Part shown: piece by piece, positions 52,235 through 62,282 of the stretch
Layout of the letters: every line of letters begins with the position of its first letter
Numbering within the stretch: position 1 is the first letter of the stretch
DNA from: Endotrypanum monterogeii
Taxonomy: Eukaryota; Euglenozoa; Kinetoplastea; Trypanosomatida; Trypanosomatidae
NCBI GenBank assembly: GCA_000333855.2
Contig: CM007318.1
Coordinates: 42,921-106,920, forward strand
Direction: 5' to 3'
DNA: 64,000 nt
Made by a program: the position numbers and the translations under genes
The notes under the pieces: model-generated
Seen by the model: only the letters and a program-made list of their open reading frames with translations
Databases searched by the model: none
Told to the model about the DNA's origin: nothing

Positions 52235-53435
52235 CGTGATGACAGACTCGTTCTTCATCTCTACTCGACACAAATTCATTCCAGTGAACACAGCGCTTGC
52301 TCGGATGTACACTAGAAGAAGAAAAAAAAAGTATTGGTTGTTTGCGCGCCAGATGGGGGGAGAGAAGGGTGAAGGGGATGGTTTATGATCAACCTTGATG
52401 ACTGGGATAATGAGGTAGGAAAAGAAACGCGTCGACCGTTTTCTGCCTCAGTTCTCAGGTATTGTTGACTTGGTAGGGCTTGTCTGGCCAAGAATGTAGA
52501 TGTGCATGCACCAGAAAGCAGAAAATTCTGAGTGGCGACTATTTACCAAATGTGTTTGAAGTTGCGAGTTCCTGCATTTGTGGACCGAGTCTCCGCACGT
52601 TTGCTCCGATGCCACCGAATTCTGGAACGCGTGCCTATTGTTCTGGACGGCTGGGCGAAGTGCCGCATATCGTCCCTTCTTTTCTTCCCCGTTTATAGTT
52701 TTATTTTTTCCCTCCCGCTGACCCATGTCGCTTCTCGTTGCCTTGCCAACATTTTATTGGTCGTGTGCTGGCGTTCATCTTGTACTTATTAGGTATGTGC
52801 GATCAGCGAGTGCAAACTGATGCTTCAAGACGACAGCATTAGACGCAAAGGGGAAGGTTGATAAGAGGGAGAGCGTGACGCTGGGATAGGGTGACTTCTT
52901 CAAAGAAGAAAGAAGAAATCGTGGTATGCGACTAACTGTACCGACAGGGGAGATGACCATATGTATATGTATATATATATATATATATATTATGTGTGTG
53001 TGTGTGTGTGTGTGTGTTTATAAGCGACAGTGCCACACCGCATCCTGTGGAGCGTTACTGTCACTTGTACCAGGGCACGTGTAGCCCAATGGAACGCAGT
53101 GGGCGTTTTGCATTCTCTTTTTTTCCGCCATCCCTCGGCTTACAGTCAAAATCTCTCTCTATCCTCCTCCTCCCCCCCCCTTCTTTCTTCCCCGGTCCTC
53201 GACGCGGTCACTGAAGACAACTCCTCTTCTATACTTCCCCTATGCCGGTAGACACACCTAATCAAAGACGGTAGCAGACACGACAAAGGTTTTGTCATAG
53301 CGCTTCCCTCCTCCTTCCTTTGGCTAGCGCGTTGTCACTCACCTCATAGGTGTGTGCAAAAGGCGGAGGGGGGGAGGGACGTTCTCGTGCTCTCGCCTCA
53401 AAGCCACCACTACAGCTCTTCCTGCTCCCTTCACG

Positions 53436-53466
<31 letters not shown>

Positions 53467-53520
53467 CATCTCGATTGTTCCTACCTTTGTTCTGGTGTCC
53501 TTTCGCCGGAAGGAGTTGGA
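52235..53520. other. Intergenic spacer
   Basis: No gene is supported. TA then GT repeats lie at about 52966-53017 and TA at about 53439-53466. Possible splice acceptors for the next gene are AG at 53326-53327 (after a C/T-rich tract) and AG at 53511-53512 (nine nt before the ATG). Confidence 0.5.
53439..53466. repeat. (TA)n microsatellite
   Basis: TA repeat 55 bp before the start of the large coiled-coil gene. Confidence 0.9.
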
Positions 53521-56500
53521 ATGCTGCCGGAGAAAAGCGTCTCTACGGGCGTTCTATTCCGCGATTCGTCTGAGCAGGGCCCCGCCGAGACGGGGAAGCT
53601 GCTTAGCACGACACCTTATCATATGGCGGCCGCCACCGGTGTGGCATCTCCGGGTCATGCCCTCTTCGGAGGCCGGAACGAGTCGCAACGGTCTGCAGTT
53701 CTTGACCGTCCCGCTCTCGATGGCGGCGCTGGGGCAACAACAGGTGTTTCTGGAGATGATACGATGGCGATTGGAAGCATAGTGGCAACTACAACTCGAG
53801 CGCTCTCGAGTGATCTTCTTGCCGCGCTGCGGCGCGACTACCCCTCGGTCTGCGAAGCGCTGCAGATGTACGAGAAGGCGATCCGTCACCTCAAAGAAAA
53901 ATACAGAGCCAAGGAAACAGAGTTGTGGCGCTGTATTAGCGTCGGCGAAGAACTGCTTGGTCAGATGGAGGCTCTAAAGCAGCGCTGTGAGGTGCTGGTC
54001 CAGGAGCGTGACGAAGCGCTCGCTCTATCGGCCTCGGCGCCTGCGTTGCTGACAGAGGGCGCCCACGCATCCGATGCTGCCTCCCTCAGCTCCAGCGCAT
54101 GGTGGGAGGAGAAACAAAAAATGCTAAGATCGCATGAGGCGGCCTGTGAGCGTTATCGCACTGAGCTTCAGAAAGCGCTCCAAGACGCAGCCGCAGCACA
54201 GGCGCAGAGAAAAGAGCTCGAGATTTCTCTGGAGCGCACAACAACACAGCTGTCTGATACAGAGAAGCAGTTGCGTACCGCCCTCAACGCTATTGCAGAT
54301 TGTGAAGCGAATTCCACCACAAAACAAAAAGAGGAGAGTGAGCGTCAAAGGGTGGCATTCGTGCGGCAGCTCGCTGAGGCTCGTCGGCAGTTTGATGCGG
54401 ATCGAGAAACAGCCCTTGCGGAGTCCATGGTCGAACTGGAGCGTCTGCAGCGTGCGCTGGTACGGACCCAGCGAGAGCTAGCAGAGCAACAGAAGACCTA
54501 CTGCACCTCTAAAGCACTGCGAGAAGAGGTGACTCGTGCCGCCACCGCTGAGCAGATGAGTCTGCAGAGGCAGATGAGAATCCTCGCCGAGGAGAATCGC
54601 AGTCTCCAAGAGCGTCTCCAGCAACGAGAAGCGGAGATGCAGCTTTGTTCGACAGCGAGCAGCAGCGTCGGTGGCGTCCGGCAGGATGGCAGTCAGCGCC
54701 CACCTGCGCTAGCAAGCGATGGTCATCCAGGTGGAGTGATGCGCGGGTACGCCCCTGTAGATCCTCTCTCCGATAGCCAGCAAGGGTTAGCAGAAAGCGT
54801 GGTGGACGCGTCTAGCTTAGCCGCGGTGCAGGTGCGGCTGCGCGAGGAGAACGCGCAGTTGCGTCAGAAGCTGCAAGAGGTGGCTCGACAAGGGCAGGAT
54901 ACTGTGGATGAGGAGCATGCTGCACGACTCTCATTACAAGAGCAACTCCACACGATGGAGGTGCAATCTCACATTTTGCGCACGGAGGTGGTGGGCCGCC
55001 TGCAGGGAGAGCTTGCGCAGGTCAGGGAGCAGCTGGAGGCGTGTCATGCACACAGTACTACGATCCAAAGCGCTGCTGCGGACATGGAGATGCAGTTAAC
55101 GGCACTCCAGGAGGAAAAAAAAACACTGCTTGATGCGTTGCAGGCTGAGAAGAATGCGACGGAACAGCTTGTTCTCCGACTGAAAGGTGTTGAAGAGAAA
55201 TATGACACACTGAATGACAAGTACCAAGAGATCAGCACGATAGCACAGGAAAGGGAGCAGCTTGTAGTGAGGCTGCAGAGAGAGAAGGGCCACCTCTCCA
55301 ACGCGCTGCGAGCGCTTCAGGCGCAGGCGGTAGACATAGAGGCCGCTCTCACCACCATTACGTCGCAGCAGTCAGAGAGCACCGCTGCTCACGAGGACTC
55401 CATGATGCGAGTGCGAGATCGCTGTGTGGTTTTAGAGCACGAGGCCGAGGAGCTGAGGGCTGAGCGCGCTGCGCTACACTCCCGCCTCAGGGACGCAGAG
55501 GAAGCTATCAGTGTGCTGACAACTGCACAGTGTGGTTCGCAGGAGATGGTGAGGGAGGCAGAACGCGCTAGCAAGGCAGCGGAGCAGCGAGCGAGTCTTG
55601 CCGCCGATCATCTTAGGCTTCAGCAGCAGACGTCGGCTGTGCACCTGGCTGAGGTTTATCAGCATCTAGAGCGCGCGCGGGAACAGCACCAGGGTCTTGC
55701 TGGACAACTCGAGCGATGTCAACGCGAGCTGTCTCTGAAAGAGGAGACGCTGCGCAAGAGTACCGAGGCTCAGGAAGCGCTCATCGAAGAGGTTAAGCGG
55801 GAGCGCGAGGCGCAGTCGAAAAATGACGAGCAGTGGCGAGAGCGCTGGCGTCAACGGCTCGCGCAAACTGGCCTCGAACATGGAAAGCTCGTTGCCCTAA
55901 AAGAGGCTCATATTGTAGATCTCCAGCGGCAGATACATGAGCTGCGTGTGTCGCTAGCAGAGGGCGAGAATCGCGTGACGCAGCTACAAGCTCAACGACA
56001 GGAGCTGCAGGTATCCCTCTCTGACTCTCTTGCCATCGCGGCCACCCATAAAGGCCGCGTTCAAGCGCTGGAGGAGGAGCTGGCGCGCACAGCGGAGGAA
56101 CGCAGCGCCGCCCAACGGGAACTCTGCCGTCCTGCAGCGGAGCGGCGCCTGAGCTCGAGTGTCACTCCTGATTTCCGATCGTCTGGTGATGGCGACATGT
56201 CTGCAGCGGTGCGCCTCGCAGAGGTCCAGAGTCACTTAGCTGAGACTGAGGCGGCTTTGTGCGTCTCTGAGCAGTCGCGGCAGCGGGTTCAGCGCGCCGT
56301 GTTGGGGTGTTTGATGCCTTTTGACACCGCAGCTGAGGTAACAGCGGACCAGGACAAGAGGTGGGATACGCTATTGGACCTGCTCCGTCAAGGTGATCAA
56401 GAGATCCGCTCGCACAGCTCCTCCCAGATACTCTCGAATAATCGACCGACGAACAAAGAGGAAGTGTGCGCAAATTCTACCGAAATACAAACAGCAAATG

Positions 56501-57756
56501 CTATGTCAGTGATTGCGGACATCAACCAGTGCGCGTCTGCTGAGGTGATGCGCGCTGTACACAACCTCGTCGAACTCCTGCACGATTCTGATCGGTGCCA
56601 TTGGAGCTCTGTGAGACATAAGCTGTTGGCCTCCTGTGTCATTGCTGATGCAGTGAATGAGGAGACCACGCCGGCTGGCGCGGCGCCTTCAGCGAGCGAT
56701 GGCCACACAGGGTCGTCTTGGGGAAAGCGCTGCGCCGACTTTTCTTCAGCTTTACGGGCGTGGGTGGAGGCCATGAGGACGACTCAAGATTACCTCATTA
56801 ACTATGGCGCCGGGACCGAAAAATCGGTCCAGCAAAGCACGAAGCTGTCGGCGCTGGAGGATCAGGTCACACAGTTGACTGCAGCGGTGCGCACCGTCAA
56901 AGAGCAGCGGGACTCGCTTCAAAGCGCGCTGGAGGAGATGAAGGTTAGATATTCTGAGGCTGCAAAGCGGGGGGACGTTCAGGAAAAACACGTGGAGGCT
57001 TTGCGTCGCGATGTCATCGATCGCGACACTCGCCTGGGAGAGATGACGCATCGTGTCGACGTGCTCCAGGCAGAGGCCAAAGCTGAGAGAGCCGAGTGGG
57101 TGTCCAAGTGGCAAGAAGTACAGCGGCATCGTGAGGCGGAGAGAAAGGAGGCCGAGACTGTGCGCGCGGATCTGCTGGCGCGAGTAGCAGCTGCGGAGGA
57201 GACGGGCCATCTGACCACTCAAAAGGCAGTGAAAGAGAGCGCAGACGCGCTGCAGCAGCTCCGCTCGCAGCTGCAGGCGTTGCGTGAGACGTCCTCAGCC
57301 ACTGAGGTGCAACTGCAGCAGCAGGTCGCTCAACTGACCCGTGAGGGGGAGAAGTCTGAACACGATCTGCGTCAAGTGAAGAGCATCGTTGTGCAACTCG
57401 AGGGTCGCCTCAGGAACACTGAGGAGACTCTGAGGTTGCGAGAGAAAGAGCTGTCCAAAGCAACCTCATCGCTGCAGGAGATTGAACAAATGCAGCGACA
57501 GCGCCGTGTGGATGGTGCGGTGTCCGACGCTTTTGAGCAGCGCGCTCTGTCTGAGCAAGTGGCCTCTCTCCAGGACCAGCTTCGGTCTAGTCAGCGCAAC
57601 CTAGTTGCTCAGGAGAAGCTACGCGCTTCGGAGAAGGCGGAGATGGCTGCACTACGCAAAGTGAATGCTTCGCTGGAGACACGTCTTGCAGAGGTAGAAG
57701 GCGACCGCGCACCTTTGCGAGAGCAGCTTCACAGCCTTCTGTCCGCCACCGAGTAA
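53521..57756 (+). CDS. Large coiled-coil protein, function unknown
   Basis: 1411 residues from the ATG at 53521, the largest gene of the window. After about 100 residues of Gly/Ala/Ser-rich sequence, most of the chain is predicted coiled coil: long runs of Glu, Gln, Arg, Ala and Leu with heptad spacing at about 110-890 and about 1110-1405. Between them, around 890-1110, is a more mixed segment with QIL-SNNRPTNKEE and an MRAVHNLVELLHDSDR block that could be a small helical bundle. I see no motor, kinase or zinc motif and cannot name a family. Coiled-coil proteins of this size in kinetoplastids are often components of the basal body, flagellum, paraflagellar rod or cytoskeleton; the neighbour IFT81 makes that attractive but is not proof. 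Homology searches with it will be confounded by coiled coil. Confidence 0.8.
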   Translation: MLPEKSVSTGVLFRDSSEQGPAETGKLLSTTPYHMAAATGVASPGHALFGGRNESQRSAVLDRPALDGGAGATTGVSGDDTMAIGSIVATTTRALSSDLLAALRRDYPSVCEALQMYEKAIRHLKEKYRAKETELWRCISVGEELLGQMEALKQRCEVLVQERDEALALSASAPALLTEGAHASDAASLSSSAWWEEKQKMLRSHEAACERYRTELQKALQDAAAAQAQRKELEISLERTTTQLSDTEKQLRTALNAIADCEANSTTKQKEESERQRVAFVRQLAEARRQFDADRETALAESMVELERLQRALVRTQRELAEQQKTYCTSKALREEVTRAATAEQMSLQRQMRILAEENRSLQERLQQREAEMQLCSTASSSVGGVRQDGSQRPPALASDGHPGGVMRGYAPVDPLSDSQQGLAESVVDASSLAAVQVRLREENAQLRQKLQEVARQGQDTVDEEHAARLSLQEQLHTMEVQSHILRTEVVGRLQGELAQVREQLEACHAHSTTIQSAAADMEMQLTALQEEKKTLLDALQAEKNATEQLVLRLKGVEEKYDTLNDKYQEISTIAQEREQLVVRLQREKGHLSNALRALQAQAVDIEAALTTITSQQSESTAAHEDSMMRVRDRCVVLEHEAEELRAERAALHSRLRDAEEAISVLTTAQCGSQEMVREAERASKAAEQRASLAADHLRLQQQTSAVHLAEVYQHLERAREQHQGLAGQLERCQRELSLKEETLRKSTEAQEALIEEVKREREAQSKNDEQWRERWRQRLAQTGLEHGKLVALKEAHIVDLQRQIHELRVSLAEGENRVTQLQAQRQELQVSLSDSLAIAATHKGRVQALEEELARTAEERSAAQRELCRPAAERRLSSSVTPDFRSSGDGDMSAAVRLAEVQSHLAETEAALCVSEQSRQRVQRAVLGCLMPFDTAAEVTADQDKRWDTLLDLLRQGDQEIRSHSSSQILSNNRPTNKEEVCANSTEIQTANAMSVIADINQCASAEVMRAVHNLVELLHDSDRCHWSSVRHKLLASCVIADAVNEETTPAGAAPSASDGHTGSSWGKRCADFSSALRAWVEAMRTTQDYLINYGAGTEKSVQQSTKLSALEDQVTQLTAAVRTVKEQRDSLQSALEEMKVRYSEAAKRGDVQEKHVEALRRDVIDRDTRLGEMTHRVDVLQAEAKAERAEWVSKWQEVQRHREAERKEAETVRADLLARVAAAEETGHLTTQKAVKESADALQQLRSQLQALRETSSATEVQLQQQVAQLTREGEKSEHDLRQVKSIVVQLEGRLRNTEETLRLREKELSKATSSLQEIEQMQRQRRVDGAVSDAFEQRALSEQVASLQDQLRSSQRNLVAQEKLRASEKAEMAALRKVNASLETRLAEVEGDRAPLREQLHSLLSATE

Positions 57757-59023
57757 CAATGGTTGCACGCTCGCTGCTCTGACAGCGACCGGCCTCCATT
57801 TTTTTTTTTTCCTGGGGGGTACTCTTTCTCTCTCACCTTTGCACGCTTCTTAGCTAGTCCAATCTTTCTTATCTGCGACGGAATAGGGGGGTGGGGGGGG
57901 GCTATACGGATGCGAGGTTGAGCATATGTGTCACGCGGTGTCCCCCCTCCCCGGGGGTTGCGCTCCTTCCCTCCAACTGCTGCGCACATTTGCACATCCT
58001 TTCCGCTGCTCAATGGTTTACAGACAGCCTGTTGGCGATGGTGGTGTGCGTAGTCTTCCTATTCCTGTTGGGTTGGCATTTTTCTCTTTTGGCTAGTTCT
58101 CAGCGTATCCGCTAGCGTCGCTACGCTGCATCGAGCGCTCTGCACAAGTGCGCCCGCTGTCTAGTTGCCTCACTCGGCTTTTTTTTTCCCTCTCCACCTT
58201 CTGTTTCTTGTGTTGTCTTCGTTTATTGGTGCTTTTGGGAGGTCAAACGGAGGAGAGTGAGGGAGATTGTGTGTGTGCGTGCTCCTACTTATCCAGGAAG
58301 ACCCACAGGGCACTTCGACTCCACCTCCCTGTGAAGAAACGCTTCACACGCATATGTGTGTGTGTGTGTGTGTGTGTGGTACCCCACTGACATTATAGAT
58401 TTTAGTGTGCGTGCAACAACAATGGATCAAGCAATATCCAATAGAAAAAGTGAAGCACAAGAAACAGAGTTGACGCGCCACGATGACCCGTTGGATTCTC
58501 ATGCCTCATCGAGGCCGTTCCATAACGTTGATCTGGATAACTCTTGTTCGCGCTCACCCGCGGTGTAGCAGGTAGCTCGCAAAAGAAACTGATTATCCCG
58601 CCCTTTCTCTTTCGCCTACTCGCTCTATGTGTATGCATGTGTGTGTATTTGTGTATGTGTGTGTGTGTGTGGGGGGGGGGAACTCACTCCAAGCCATACT
58701 AGGGTGCCTGCGCATGCGGAAGTAAAGAAGAGCGCAGGTTGCGCAGTTGCTGTCTCTCATCACGGCGCTTTCTGATCTTTTTTTTTCCACTTTCACTGTG
58801 GCTTTTGTCGCTGTGGAAGGGAGTATGGGGAGTGGGGGGCATTTCACCTATGGAGAGCGCTGTCATCGATACCTCTCTTTCTCCCACGGTTTTGCACAAG
58901 CACTCACTTTCTCTTGGACACGGAAAAACCTATCTGGTGGGGAAAAAAGCCCACTTTTAGATACATCACAGAGGATCCTTCAGACATTACTTGAGAAGAA
59001 ATTCAAAAATTTTCCCCCCGGCA
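57757..59023. other. Intergenic spacer
   Basis: No gene is supported. It includes G-runs near 57887 and 58670, GT repeats at about 58354-58377 and 58640-58670, and T-runs. I see no strong splice acceptor close to the next gene, so its 5' end is less certain. Confidence 0.5.
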
Positions 59024-60271
59024 ATGCATTCCGGCTTCGCAGATAGTGGGCCGCCCACGTCGCGCAAGATGACTCCGCAGCCGCGTGTTCGAGATGGTCT
59101 GACCGCTGGCAATACAGGGATCATGCCAAGTGCGAATCACAGCGGCCTAGCGGACGTGAAACCGCGTCTTTTGTCCCAGCGGCTGTGTGGCATGGGCTCA
59201 GGCGCCTCGAGTGCACAGCCTCATGCGCAGTCTCGCCGTCACATCGACCCACACTTCACGAGCCTTACTGATGACACGAAACGAGTGGAGGGGCGGCTGG
59301 GTCGGGCACACGTGGCCTCCTCAGAGCAGCAGAGACGCGAGAACGCTTATTACGCGACGCGGGAGGCGACGGTGGCTCAGCCTCCAGGGGCGGAGTGCAA
59401 CCTGTACCTGAAGTCCTACTACTACACGCCGTTATCAGAGCAGGACCAGCCGTTGCCTCAGCGTAGGCAGAGGACAGGATTCCGTGCAGACGCGCACACA
59501 ACGTCCTTCCAGCTTTCCGAGGCTCGTTTGCGAAATATCAAGCGCGAGCATCCACAGTACGAGGAAGAGGTGACGCGCGCCTTGCAACAGCATCACGGCA
59601 AGTATAGCATTGTGGAGGAAGAGCAGAAAATATCGCGCCGCGTTGCGGTAGACGAGTATGCCCACGGCAGCGAAGCGCGGGTGGCACAAATCGAGGCATC
59701 CGCAAAATCCCACAGCACGCCTGACCTGGGTTCGCCAACTCCAGCCATCGAGCGTTCCGTTCCGTACGCTCTCGGCGAGACGTGCCAGCCACGTGCCGAC
59801 ACACAGATTACGTGTGCTTCGCATGTTCGCTTGTTTCCATCTCGTGAGCGCAGCTCGCCTCCCCCAAAGAACCCGGCGAAGCCATACGATCGTCATTTGC
59901 ATGATGGGCCAGCCCCGTATGACTCCGTTTCTGTTTCTGGGGAGGCCTATCCGTCGCCGCCTGAGGTGGGTGTGCGGCGCAACTTCTTTTTGAGTCCCAA
60001 ACTGTTTCGCGTAGACGAAAGCCGTCACCGCAACTGCGTGGAGGACTTTGATTCACTGGCCATGAAGCGGGCCCGCGCACGCAGCGGCGCCAGTGTTTCC
60101 CAGGAGCAGCCAGATTTCATTTTTGGACCCGGTCCAGCACCGAAGGCTCACCAGCCCTCACTCAGATACCGCACCGAGGCGCGGTGGAAGGCACAGGAAC
60201 GCGCAACCCAGGAACGTCGCACGGGTCGTGCGCTCTACCCTCAGTCCCATCAGGTAACTTCTCTTTGGTGA
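59024..60271 (+). CDS. Basic hypothetical protein
   Basis: 415 residues from the ATG at 59024; the frame continues upstream for 11 codons but only to a TTG. I do not recognise a domain. The protein is basic, with many Arg, His, Pro and Ser and little predicted helix apart from a stretch around residues 165-215 (LSEARLRNIKREHPQYEEEVTRAL). The C-terminal third has short aromatic blocks that look constrained, such as EVGVRRNFFLSPKLFRV and VEDFDSLAMKRARAR. Codon use and composition resemble the neighbours, so I regard it as real. It sits among IFT81, a coiled-coil protein and a RIIa-like protein. A cytoskeletal or flagellar association is possible, on location only. Confidence 0.72.
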   Translation: MHSGFADSGPPTSRKMTPQPRVRDGLTAGNTGIMPSANHSGLADVKPRLLSQRLCGMGSGASSAQPHAQSRRHIDPHFTSLTDDTKRVEGRLGRAHVASSEQQRRENAYYATREATVAQPPGAECNLYLKSYYYTPLSEQDQPLPQRRQRTGFRADAHTTSFQLSEARLRNIKREHPQYEEEVTRALQQHHGKYSIVEEEQKISRRVAVDEYAHGSEARVAQIEASAKSHSTPDLGSPTPAIERSVPYALGETCQPRADTQITCASHVRLFPSRERSSPPPKNPAKPYDRHLHDGPAPYDSVSVSGEAYPSPPEVGVRRNFFLSPKLFRVDESRHRNCVEDFDSLAMKRARARSGASVSQEQPDFIFGPGPAPKAHQPSLRYRTEARWKAQERATQERRTGRALYPQSHQVTSLW

Positions 60272-61316
60272 GGAATAATGCACACGTGACTCGCTTGGCA
60301 GCCCTCTCCGTTGACGACCGAACCCCTCTTTTTTTTTTTTTATGTGGGGAGGAATGAACGGTGGTGTTTTTTTTTCGCCTGTGCAGCAGATGCGATGTGA
60401 TGTCATCGAAGACGTATTCGCTCTGTGAGTGCGTGTATAAAAATGAGCGCCTGGATATGTTTTTTATTGTATCGGCTGCCCTTGGCGCGTGCCGCCTCCC
60501 TTGCCATTTGTGTTGGCAACGGTCTTTTTTTTTTTTCGAGAGGATTGCCGGGGGAGGGAAACGGGGGGACGGTTCGTGCCTGTGGCTCAGTTGCAGTCGT
60601 GTGCTTTCCCGTGGGCATCATCACCCCTTACTTCTAACAGAGTCTTTGCGGCCTCCCTCACTCTTTGCTTCACCTGCTCTGTTTCGTTCCCTTCCCTCCC
60701 CGACGTATCGGACTTGTGCAAGGAACGCACCAAGCTCGTTTTTATCCCCTCCTTTACACACCTACTCACCCCGGCGGCGCGTGTGTGTGTGTGTGCATGT
60801 GTACGCCCCCGAGCTCGCCTCTGCATTCGAGACCCGGGCCTTCGAACTGTACAAGTCTTTCTCCTCCGCCTTGGCGGGGAGAGAACGTTACACTGGCTGG
60901 GCTAGTCGAAACCCCGGGGTGGATGAGTGAGTAAGTGAGGCTGCGACGGTCTCTGTTTATGGCGTACTCGCTGGCAACGTGACACAAAATTCTTCTCTTT
61001 TTCTGCCACAAGAAAAAAAAAGCATTCAAAGCATGCACCGCAGGGAGGAAGGCTCCCCAAAAGGTTTAACACTGAGATCTGCAACTGTTTGTAGCGAGCC
61101 TCCTCTCCTGCATATTTCTGCTCGCTCAAATGTCACCTCCTTTGTGTGTGCTCTTTCTTTTTCTGGGAATGTATTGTTCTTCTCTTGGACATATGTCCCC
61201 CTCTACCCTCCTCCCACCACACACACACACACACACACGATGGGTGATATCATCTCCGTATCCACGTAGTGAGCCACGTGCGTACAAACACCGTCTTGTA
61301 TTTTCACGCTCAAATC
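60272..61316. other. Intergenic spacer
   Basis: No gene is supported. It has several T-runs, a GT repeat near 60781-60798 and a CA repeat at about 61218-61238. Pyrimidines at 61196-61217 and AG at 61268-61269 (CCACGTAG) form a possible acceptor for the small gene at 61317. Confidence 0.45.
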
Positions 61317-61589
61317 ATGGCAGACGCCGCCACCACCGCTCTGATGGCGGAGCCGACGTTGGAGGAGGCCGTCGTAGCCGTCTTCGACGAAAAAGAGTGT
61401 ACTGTGCTAAAGAGAAATCTGCGATCGGAGCAGATAGAGCAGGCGAAGTACCTGCGTGCCCACCCAGAGGTCCATAGGGCTGTGCAGGAGGGGCTATCAA
61501 GGGTGCTGCTGGCTCAGCCAGAGAACCCTCTAGACTTCCTTATTCAGTACTTCGCCAGCGAAGAGTTCCTGCACCCGCCACCCCAGTGA
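61317..61589 (+). CDS. Small RIIa/DPY-30-like protein
   Basis: 90 residues from the ATG at 61317 (MADAATT); the frame upstream opens only at a GTG. Residues 46-82 resemble the RIIa/DPY-30 dimerisation motif: a helix (EVHRAVQEGLSRVLLAQ) and then PENPLDFLIQYF at 68-79, which fits the diagnostic P-x-N-P-hydrophobic-x-F-L-x-x-Y pattern. Such domains form four-helix bundles that grip amphipathic helices of anchoring proteins, in protein kinase A regulatory subunits, radial spoke proteins and histone methyltransferase complexes. The N-terminal 45 residues form one acidic helix. With no other domain, it resembles single-domain dimerisers of axonemal complexes. A flagellar role is plausible given IFT81 11 kb upstream. 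The short length makes both the gene call and family assignment somewhat less sure. Confidence 0.75.
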   Translation: MADAATTALMAEPTLEEAVVAVFDEKECTVLKRNLRSEQIEQAKYLRAHPEVHRAVQEGLSRVLLAQPENPLDFLIQYFASEEFLHPPPQ

Positions 61590-62282
61590 CTGTGACGCGA
61601 TCTCATCAACACTCACACACCCCGGTTCTTCGCTCGCTGCCCTATCTCTTCAACTGCGAAAAGAATGGATGTGCGCCGCCACCCCTCCTCCCCGACCACC
61701 ACCTCCTCCTCGACGTCTCGCAAAGTCTTCTCCCTCCGTGTCGCGGCGGGTAGTGACGGTTGCCCTTGCTACGTTTTTTTTTTTATATTATTACTTTGGC
61801 AGTGCTGATGTATTATTGAACTACCTTTTTCTCTCTCACTGACACCCACATTTGGTCACCGCTGCAAGACAATTTTCAGTTGGTATAGTTCCCTTCTTTT
61901 TTTTTTCTCCTCCTGTTGCAGTGGCTTGAACCCAGCTCCCTTCTCAACGCAGCTGTTCTCGCCTTATTTCCCTCTCCTCACTCTCCCTCACCACGACCCT
62001 AATAGAGGTAGTCGCTTTCATTGCAATCGTTCTTGAACCGACGACAACAACAACAAAAATATGTCACTACCTTCTGCTTTCTTCTACCTCCCCTCCACCC
62101 CATCTTTTCCTTGCTTCACAACCCGATCATCTAAGGAGAAAGCAAAGAGGGGTGCCCACCAAGTCGGAGGGCTGCACATCGCTCTCTCCGCACGTCTCAC
62201 GTTGCCTCTTTTTTTTTTTTACCCTCCCTATCATCTTAGCATTTACAAAGCGGCGCAAATCCAGAACCGGCGAGGTGCATGC
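61590..62282. other. Intergenic spacer
   Basis: No gene is supported. It is C/T rich with T-runs near 61776 and 61897, a CAA run near 62042-62056, and the splice-site tract of the next gene. Confidence 0.55.
62205..62239 (+). promoter_or_regulatory. Candidate trans-splice acceptor for the flavoprotein gene
   Basis: A long T-run and CCCTCCCTATCATC lead to TTAG, AG at 62238-62239, 44 nt before the ATG at 62283. A strong polypyrimidine-AG pattern; the site is inferred. Confidence 0.5.

Noticed and set aside
50052..57222. Many minus-strand frames opposite IFT81 and the coiled-coil gene
   Set aside because: High-GC coding DNA leaves antisense frames open. They follow the codon phase of the sense genes and carry no domain features.
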